From: Tritrichomonas musculus
Taxonomy: Eukaryota > Parabasalia > Tritrichomonadida > Tritrichomonadidae
Assembly (NCBI GenBank): GCA_039105265.1
Contig: JAPFFF010000023.1
Location: 2,046,001-2,110,000, forward strand
DNA: 64,000 nt
Direction of reading: 5' to 3'
Every line of letters begins with the position of its first letter. Position 1 is the first letter of the stretch. The notes beneath the pieces were generated by a model, which did not search any database, had not been told where the DNA came from, and saw only the letters and a program-made list of their open reading frames with translations. Position numbers and translations under genes: made by a program. Shown one piece after another: positions 57,922-64,000 of the stretch.

Positions 57922-60900
57922 ATGATGATGAATAAAAGTACAAATATAATTGAAAGTTTCTTGAAACTTCCTGAATTTTTAAACATTTCTACAGTAAAAT
58001 TTGACAAACCTGCTTTCAAAGGATTTTTTCATAATTATTCTTTTTGTGTTATAACCAAAAATACATTTTTGAAGGAAAATCAAAAACAAACAATTAATAA
58101 AAACATCAAAGAATCCAAAGTCATGATAATTGATGAAATAATAAATCAAGATGATGAAAGATATCTAATTCTTTGTTTTGAGAAAACAATAATGATTGTT
58201 GAACATTCAATAGCAATAGAACACATCTTACGAAATAATTCATTTTCTATTTCAAATTTGTCATTTTGCTTTTTAAAAGATACAAAATCAATATTTGAAG
58301 GGAAAATTACACATGTACATCGAGAAATTGCGATTGATTGTATTTTTTTAGAAGAAATTGACAGTTTAAAAGAAGGACTATGGATTTATACCACAGATAA
58401 ATCAATGAGTTATATTTGGTCATTTCTCATACCGAGCATTTCAGCATATTTAATCAAGAAAAGTTATTTGCAACGAAATAAAAATCGTATTGAAGAATAC
58501 ATTTTAGAATCAGAGAAATATATGAATTCAGAAATAATACAAGAACAAATAATAAGAGAAGAAGAATACGTCGAATTACGGAGAGTTGGTGTTGGTGGTT
58601 CATTTCGACCATTTTTAATTTATCACATTAAGAAAGGAGAATTGTATGTTATTAAAAAACCATATGGAAGTGCAGAACAAGAAAAATTGATTTCGAGAGA
58701 ATCAGAAAACTACAGGAAGCTTCGACATCCATTCTTGCCGAGATATTATGGAAGAGTGAAAGATAAAAATTACAATGTTATTGAATTCATAGAAGGTTCA
58801 ACATTAGAAAGCATTAAAAAAATTGAACTCACACGCAACGACAAAATTAAGATTATTTTTGAACTGATGTTAATATTCAAATATTTCCGTGAGAATGAAT
58901 TAATTTATCGTGATTTAAAACCAAATAATGTTATGATTGATTCAAACAAAAATATTGTTTTGATTGATTTTGATCGATTAATTGATAATACAGAGAGTGC
59001 TCATTCGATTGATGCGTCGAATGATTTTATTGCTCCAGAAGTTTATTCAGCGAACCAATATTCATATGAAAGTGATATTTATTCAGTTGGGAAGATGATT
59101 GAATACATATTAAATGAAACAAGAGAATTTCCAGTTTTAGATATTATTATTCATAAATGTATTATTGAGAGATCAGTTGATCGTCCATCTATTTCTGATA
59201 TAATTCTAATATTTATTGGGCAAATCCAAGATGAAATCCAAATTGAACGTTGCTTATGCAACTTTAAAGAACATTTTTATATTTTTGAGCAGATAAATCG
59301 TCTTAGTTTAGTTTATTATATTAAATATAATACCAATAAAACTGATCAATATTCTGCACATGAAGTTAATTCAAATGATTCAAAAAAGTCATATTATCTT
59401 GATATTAATAAATTAAATCATCCTTTTTCACTTTCTATTGATCAATTACTTTCAGAAGCACAATGCGCTCTGGGTTCCTTTTATTTTAAAAGAGGATATG
59501 TTAAAATTAATTACACGAAAGCAATTCATTATTATACTCTTGCTGCAGATCAAAATCATCCTGAAGCTCTGTACAGTCTTGGCTTAATTTATATGAAAAG
59601 AAAATATGCTACATTTGATATTAATAAATCAATCCATTATTTGACACTTGCTGCAAAACAAAATCATCCTGATGCACAATTCCAGCTTGGTTTCATCTAC
59701 TCAAAAGAAAATTCTTCTGTATTTGATATTAATAAATCAATTCATTATTTGACACTTGCTGCAAAACAAAATCATCCTGATGCACAATTCTACCTTGGTT
59801 TCATCTACTCAACAGAAAATTCTCCTGTATTTGATATTAATAAATCAATTCATTATTACACACTTGCTGCAAATCAAAATCATCCTGATGCACAATTCTA
59901 CCTTGGTTTAATCTACTCAAAAGAAAATTCTTCTGTATTTGATATTAATAAATCAATTCATTATTACACACTTGCTGCAAATCAAAATTATCTTTATGCA
60001 CAATACAATCTCGGTATAATCTACTCAACAGAAGAATGGGCTGTATTTGATATTAACAAATCTATTCATTATTTTTCACTTGCTGCAAATCAAAATTATC
60101 CTATTGCACAGTTCAGTCTCGGTATAATCTACTCAACAGAAGAATGGGCTGTATTTGATATTAACAAATCTATTCATTATTTATCACTTGCTGCAAATCA
60201 AAATCATCTCGAAGCACAATACCAGCTTGGTCTCTTCTATTTATCAAATAAATATTTTTCAAAAGATATAAATAAAGCAATTCGATTTTTTTCCCTTGCT
60301 GCAAATCAAAATCATCTAGAAGCACAATACGATCTCGGCATAATTTACTCAACAGATGTATGGTATTTATTTAATATTGACAAATCAATTCATTATTTGA
60401 CACTTGCTGCAAAACAAAATCATTCTAATGCACAATTCAGGCTTGGTTTTATCTACTCAAAAGAAAATTCTTCTGTATTTGATATTAATAAATCAATTCA
60501 TTATTTGACACTTGCTGCAAAACAAAATCATTCTAATGCACAATTCAAGCTTGGTTTTATCTACTCAACAGAAAATTCTTCTGTATTTGATATTAACAAA
60601 TCTATTCATTATTTTTCACTTGCTGCAAATCAAAAATATTCTAATGCACAATTCAGTCTCGGTATAATTTATTCAAGGAAAAAATATGGTGTATTTGATA
60701 TTAACAAATCTATTCATTATTACACACTTGCTGCAAATCAAAATCATTCTCGTGCACAATACAGTCTCGGTATAATTTACTCAATAAAAGAATTTGCTGC
60801 GTTTGATATTAATAAATCAATTCATTATTTTTCACTTGCCGCAAATCAAAATCATTCTGATGCACAATACCGTCTCGGTTTTATTTATTCAAGTAAAGAA

Positions 60901-61947
60901 TTTGCTGTATTTGATATTAATAAATCAATTCATTATTTTTCACTTGCCGCAAATCAAAATCATTCTGATGCACAATACAATCTTGGTTTCATTTATTTAA
61001 CAGAAGATTTTCCTGCATTTGATATTAATAAATCTATTCATTATTTTTCACTTGCCGCAAATCAAAATCATTCTGATGCACAATACATTCTTGGTGCATT
61101 CTACTTCTTAGGAAAGCATGTTACCCGTGATATTGAAAAAGCAATTTATTATTTAACACTTGCTTCAAATAAAAATCATTCTATGGCTCAATATTTACTT
61201 GGATGCATATATTATTTAGGTAAATTTTATCAACAAGATATTAAAAAAGGCAGATATTATATCATGCTTTCATCAATGAATTGTTTTAGACAAGCTAATT
61301 TTGCACATGGATTTTTACTTCACGAAGGGAAATGCGTAAAACGAAACATGATAAAAGCTATTCATTATTATAAAGAAGCATCATCATTCAACAATCAATA
61401 TGCTAAAAACAATCTTGGTATCATATATAAACATGGATTTGATCAAATTGAAGGGAGATCGAGCAATGCAATTGTGTATTTTGAAGAAGCAATTCGTCAA
61501 AAAAATGACATTTTATCAATGTACAATTTGGCACATATTTACATATTTGATGAAACGATTAAAGGAGATATCAACAAATCGATTGAATTATTAATCAAAT
61601 CATTCGAATTTGAATATTCACAGTTATTATTATGCTTAGTTCTAATCAAAAAATGTGGAAATAACATTTCATTAATCAATGAAGAAATTGAAAAATTTGC
61701 AGAAACAAACGATATTTCAAGAAAAGTAATTGATTTAATCATTGACTATAAATTATTCGATGAATCAATGTTTGAAATTATTTATGAAATTTTTCATGCG
61801 TTTGATTTTTTATATAATATTGAATTAGAATCCATCAATTCATATGAATTACGAGATATGAACAAAAATAAGGACTTTTCAAAATATCCAAATTTAAAAA
61901 ATATTTCAAATGAATTTTATGAAGGTTTCGGATATGATTTATTATGA
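57922..61947 (+). CDS. Protein kinase fused to a long homogenised Sel1-repeat array
   Basis: 1341 residues. Residues 1-210 are the unknown N-terminal region shared in outline with the gene at 23243. Residues about 218-440 form a kinase domain: GVGGSF loop, lysine in YVIKKPY (K245/K246), catalytic loop IYRDLKPNN (D331, N336), DFD for DFG (D349) and APE. The HRD histidine is Tyr, common in active kinases, so activity is plausible. Residues about 505-1225 hold Sel1 repeats; those from about 59520 to 61130 are 36-residue units with strongly conserved FDINKSIHYFSLAANQNHS. Sel1 arrays form curved helical scaffolds for protein complexes. The cytosolic location is inferred from the lack of a signal peptide. 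It is a clear paralogue of the 23243 gene. Confidence 0.9.
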   Translation: MMMNKSTNIIESFLKLPEFLNISTVKFDKPAFKGFFHNYSFCVITKNTFLKENQKQTINKNIKESKVMIIDEIINQDDERYLILCFEKTIMIVEHSIAIEHILRNNSFSISNLSFCFLKDTKSIFEGKITHVHREIAIDCIFLEEIDSLKEGLWIYTTDKSMSYIWSFLIPSISAYLIKKSYLQRNKNRIEEYILESEKYMNSEIIQEQIIREEEYVELRRVGVGGSFRPFLIYHIKKGELYVIKKPYGSAEQEKLISRESENYRKLRHPFLPRYYGRVKDKNYNVIEFIEGSTLESIKKIELTRNDKIKIIFELMLIFKYFRENELIYRDLKPNNVMIDSNKNIVLIDFDRLIDNTESAHSIDASNDFIAPEVYSANQYSYESDIYSVGKMIEYILNETREFPVLDIIIHKCIIERSVDRPSISDIILIFIGQIQDEIQIERCLCNFKEHFYIFEQINRLSLVYYIKYNTNKTDQYSAHEVNSNDSKKSYYLDINKLNHPFSLSIDQLLSEAQCALGSFYFKRGYVKINYTKAIHYYTLAADQNHPEALYSLGLIYMKRKYATFDINKSIHYLTLAAKQNHPDAQFQLGFIYSKENSSVFDINKSIHYLTLAAKQNHPDAQFYLGFIYSTENSPVFDINKSIHYYTLAANQNHPDAQFYLGLIYSKENSSVFDINKSIHYYTLAANQNYLYAQYNLGIIYSTEEWAVFDINKSIHYFSLAANQNYPIAQFSLGIIYSTEEWAVFDINKSIHYLSLAANQNHLEAQYQLGLFYLSNKYFSKDINKAIRFFSLAANQNHLEAQYDLGIIYSTDVWYLFNIDKSIHYLTLAAKQNHSNAQFRLGFIYSKENSSVFDINKSIHYLTLAAKQNHSNAQFKLGFIYSTENSSVFDINKSIHYFSLAANQKYSNAQFSLGIIYSRKKYGVFDINKSIHYYTLAANQNHSRAQYSLGIIYSIKEFAAFDINKSIHYFSLAANQNHSDAQYRLGFIYSSKEFAVFDINKSIHYFSLAANQNHSDAQYNLGFIYLTEDFPAFDINKSIHYFSLAANQNHSDAQYILGAFYFLGKHVTRDIEKAIYYLTLASNKNHSMAQYLLGCIYYLGKFYQQDIKKGRYYIMLSSMNCFRQANFAHGFLLHEGKCVKRNMIKAIHYYKEASSFNNQYAKNNLGIIYKHGFDQIEGRSSNAIVYFEEAIRQKNDILSMYNLAHIYIFDETIKGDINKSIELLIKSFEFEYSQLLLCLVLIKKCGNNISLINEEIEKFAETNDISRKVIDLIIDYKLFDESMFEIIYEIFHAFDFLYNIELESINSYELRDMNKNKDFSKYPNLKNISNEFYEGFGYDLL
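59520..61130 (+). repeat. 108-bp tandem repeats encoding 36-residue Sel1 units
   Basis: About 15 consecutive 108-bp units. GATATTAATAAATCAATTCA begins at 59725, 59833 and 59941, an exact 108-bp period. Adjacent copies are highly similar at the nucleotide level, including synonymous sites, which points to recent duplication or gene conversion. Confidence 0.95.
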
Positions 61948-61968
61948 TAATTCAATTTCTCATTAATA

Positions 61969-62235
61969 TCAACTTAAATTAAAAATATCTTCATCTAATA
62001 TTGAGAAATTTATAAATAATAATTCAGAAAGTGCGATTGATGGACTGGAATCATCAACTCTGAGAGCAAGAATTTGACATTCTTGAAAGTGCCACTTTAT
62101 TTCATATGTGTCCAATGTTTTGCCTCTAGGAAATAGTATTAATCCTGATCTATCTTTATTATAAAGGATGCAACCAATTGGCTTTAAAAAATGATTTTCT
62201 ACATCAATAATAACTGTTATAATCCAAATAATCAT
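61969..62235 (-). pseudogene. Short frame resembling a BspA-like fragment
   Basis: An 88-residue minus-strand frame has LYNKDRSGLILFPRGKT, similar in shape to the inter-repeat segment of trichomonad LRR_5 proteins, then SIALSELLFINFSILDEDIF. It lacks full repeats and lies tail-to-tail against the kinase-Sel1 gene. It may be a gene remnant or a small gene of unknown role. Confidence 0.35.
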
Positions 62236-62573
62236 GAAGTTATAATATTTTCAAATATTTTAATTGAATGAAAAAGAATTATAAGCATCAAGTGAAAGAA
62301 ATTCATAATAAACAACCAAATTTGCATTTTCCCTTCAAAATTTTGAACATACTATTCGGTCCAACAAAATCGTGTTAGCAAACAGAAAAAATCCAAAGTT
62401 TGATCTGATATATTAAATTCCATTTTTTTTTTTTTTCCCCCAAAAAATCAGGCACAAATTCATCAAAAAATCATCAAAAATTTGAAATTCAAACCAAAAA
62501 GATCGGTTTTTAAAAATTTTTATTTAAATAAATTGATTGAAATCTCCAACTTTTTGAAAGCCATTAAATAAAA
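62236..62573. promoter_or_regulatory. Promoter region of the GNAT gene
   Basis: About 340 bases of AT-rich sequence. AACTTTTTGAA at 62548-62558 ends 15 bases before the ATG. A T-run (62424-62437) precedes it. No coding sequence is seen. Confidence 0.4.
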
Positions 62574-63137
62574 ATGACAAATATCAAAATAGTTCCATTG
62601 CCTAAAGAAAAATGGGAGGGATTTATAGTACATATAGACTATACAACAAATGAATACTACGATGTTTGTACAAATAAGCAAGAAAATGGCTTTTCTATAT
62701 CAATTGAAAAAAAATCATTGCCTATACCAATCACTCATACATCCAAAGAGTATGATTTCCCAGATAGACTTTATTCGAAGTATTTCCCAGATGCTCAAGC
62801 ATATGGAATTCTAGAAGAAGGCGAAAAACTTGTTGCTACAATTGAGATCTCACCTGAAGAATGGTCAAATCGTCTTCGAATAACAGAACTTTGGGTCGGC
62901 GAGCAATTGCGTCGAAAAGGAATCGGCCACGCATTGATGGAAAAAGCGAAAGAACAAGCAAGGAAACAAAAAAGGCGAGCAATTATTTTGGAGACGCAAT
63001 CGTGCAACGCAAACGCAATTGGATTTTATCTGCATGAAGGCTTCACTCTTATTGGATTTGATACATGCTGCTATTCAAATCATGACATTGAACGTAAAGA
63101 AATTAGATTTGAAATGGGCTATTTTTTATCAGATTAA
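62574..63137 (+). CDS. GNAT-family N-acetyltransferase of bacterial type
   Basis: 187 residues. The C-terminal half is a full GNAT fold: beta4 LRITELWV, acetyl-CoA loop QLRRKGIGHALM (111-122, the R-x-x-G-x-G/A motif), then AIILETQSCNANAIGFYLHEGF (motif B) and IGFDTCCYSNHDIERKE. The last two blocks closely match my memory of bacterial, mainly Firmicutes, GNATs of the streptothricin-acetyltransferase group. The N-terminal part (YDFPDRLYSKYF) fits the same group. It would move an acetyl group from acetyl-CoA to an amine; the substrate is unknown. The second half is visibly less AT-rich than neighbouring genes, consistent with lateral acquisition. The trichomonad-style promoter motif shows it is settled in the host genome. 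Confidence 0.88.
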   Translation: MTNIKIVPLPKEKWEGFIVHIDYTTNEYYDVCTNKQENGFSISIEKKSLPIPITHTSKEYDFPDRLYSKYFPDAQAYGILEEGEKLVATIEISPEEWSNRLRITELWVGEQLRRKGIGHALMEKAKEQARKQKRRAIILETQSCNANAIGFYLHEGFTLIGFDTCCYSNHDIERKEIRFEMGYFLSD

Positions 63138-63221
63138 TAAAACAATTTTTTATTAACAAATTGTAACTTGAAGACATTTCACTTAATAATGGGTTATTTA
63201 AAGTTTGAACACAAGTATTTG

Positions 63222-63500
63222 CCTGCAGACAGACCTCAGCCAATTTTTGCTAGCCGAGGCCAATATTATACTCTTTATTTAAAAAAAACTTAGAAGATTT
63301 TATATATTCCAAGAATATTTCCCAGTGTCTTTCTATAGCCGCTAGCGAGCTTCGTGCGAAGCAGACGGTTAGCCGAAACTCGGACGCTGGGAATTAGACA
63401 CTGGGAAAAATTTGGAGCATAAAATCTTCTAAGTAATTTAAAATGAAAAACTCATATTTTTGAAAACTGCTTGCAAAATTGACTGAGATTTGTCTGCAGG
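63222..63500. mobile_element. Foldback MITE-like element (279 bp)
   Basis: The ends CCTGCAGACAGACCTCAGCCAA and the complement of TTGACTGAGATTTGTCTGCAGG form imperfect inverted repeats. Inside, CTTAGAAGATTTTAT and ATTTCCCAGTGTCT recur inverted, and the centre (63340-63375) is a GC-rich hairpin with GCTTCGTGCGAAGC. No coding capacity and no clear target duplication are seen. Confidence 0.65.
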
Positions 63501-63742
63501 AAAATATGATTACTCTTAAAGTTTGTCTAATATTTGGATAGTAAGGCGATATGAAGTAAATTTAAAATGAAAAACTCAATTTTTTTCAAATTCACTTTTT
63601 ATTAAAATGACCTGTCAGATGACATAGATGACTCTTTTATTTCACTTCTCTATCATATTAATTGACAAACTATAAATTGTCTTTTTCTTTAATTTTGAAA
63701 TATTGCTAGCTAATCAATGATGCTTTAAGAATTTAAAATAAT
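63501..63742. other. Spacer
   Basis: About 240 AT-rich bases. A direct copy of TTTAAAATGAAAAACTCA (63438 region and 63560 region) spans the element's right boundary. There is no gene. Confidence 0.4.
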
Positions 63743-64000
63743 TTAAAGAGCACTAATAATCATATCAATTGCTTTAGCTCCATTTATGATCAATGGTGCT
63801 AATGAACCAAAAATTTCTTCGAATGGATCCTTCTTTTCCTCTGGTTCAACTTGCTTGATGGATTCTTTAAAACTTTCAACAGTTTTACAGAATGTTTCTC
63901 TTAACACTTCTATTTGCTCTTCATTTCTTTGTTGTCCACTTTTCACCATTTCAATCATTTGCATTAATTGTTCTCCCAATATGTGATAATCTTTTGGTTG
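63743..64000 (-). CDS. C-terminal end of a gene running off the right edge
   Basis: The minus frame is open from the window edge to the stop at 63743. The visible about 85 residues are helical and charged (LMQMIEMVKSGQQRNEEQ, VLRETFCKTVESFKESIKQ), consistent with a coiled coil, followed by a hydrophobic C-terminal tail (IFGSLAPLIINGAKAIDMIISAL) that could be amphipathic or membrane-associated. No ATG is reliably the start within the window, so the gene is partial. The family is unknown. Confidence 0.6.
   Translation of the reverse strand, partial: QPKDYHILGEQLMQMIEMVKSGQQRNEEQIEVLRETFCKTVESFKESIKQVEPEEKKDPFEEIFGSLAPLIINGAKAIDMIISAL

Noticed and set aside
1-64000. Spliceosomal introns of the trichomonad type
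   Set aside because: I found no GTATGT...ACTAACACACAG pair, and the main genes are continuous frames.

Overview
The window reads as nuclear DNA of a parabasalid protist, most likely Tritrichomonas (T. foetus-like). The genes are intronless and AT-rich, and several starts sit 5-15 bases behind a TCA-type initiator (TCATTT, TCAATA), as in trichomonads. The protein repertoire also fits: BspA-like LRR_5 proteins, Sel1-repeat/kinase fusions, Rab and ArfGAP trafficking genes, a giant HECT ligase, a Tigger/pogo transposon, and a probable Inr-binding-domain protein. The species is inferred from this combination; no database search was possible.

Layout. 1-17 kb is a dense run of plus-strand housekeeping and regulatory genes: a large unassigned protein, a small membrane protein, an LRR-CCR4-like protein whose nuclease site looks degraded, a BspA-Sel1 fusion with a long in-frame microsatellite, a C2/EF-hand protein, an EF-hand protein, a Rab5-like GTPase with an insertion, and an ArfGAP with an endocytic-motif tail. 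17-22.2 kb is a block of non-autonomous DNA transposons. It holds a 3.8-kb TTAA-flanked element with a near-perfect giant inverted repeat, a 330-bp TTAA element sharing the same TTAA, and a 970-bp hAT-like element with an exact 8-bp target duplication.

23.2-38 kb carries a pseudo-typical kinase-Sel1 protein, an Inr-binding-like protein, a USP7/USP47-type deubiquitinase, a HeH/LEM-MSC inner nuclear membrane protein, and a divergent gene 50 bp from it. 38-43.5 kb is a graveyard: a broken kinase gene, a coiled-coil fragment, palindromic elements, and an apparently whole Tigger/pogo element containing a nested TA-flanked element. 43.5-51.3 kb is one 2572-residue HECT ubiquitin ligase. 51.3-58 kb holds a deleted Tc1/mariner element, decayed BspA-like gene copies associated with a 23-bp minisatellite, and an intact BspA-like LRR gene. 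57.9-64 kb has a second kinase-Sel1 gene with strongly homogenised 36-residue repeats, a GNAT acetyltransferase that looks bacterial in origin, a foldback element, and the C-terminal end of a gene running off the right edge.

Themes. Ubiquitin turnover is represented by both a deubiquitinase and a HECT ligase. Membrane traffic and calcium genes lie together at 11-17 kb. Kinase-Sel1 fusions occur twice and share an N-terminal region, so they form a family worth defining. The most unusual DNA structure is the 18.5-20.4 kb palindrome inside the TTAA element, whose transcript would fold into a hairpin of about 740 bp.
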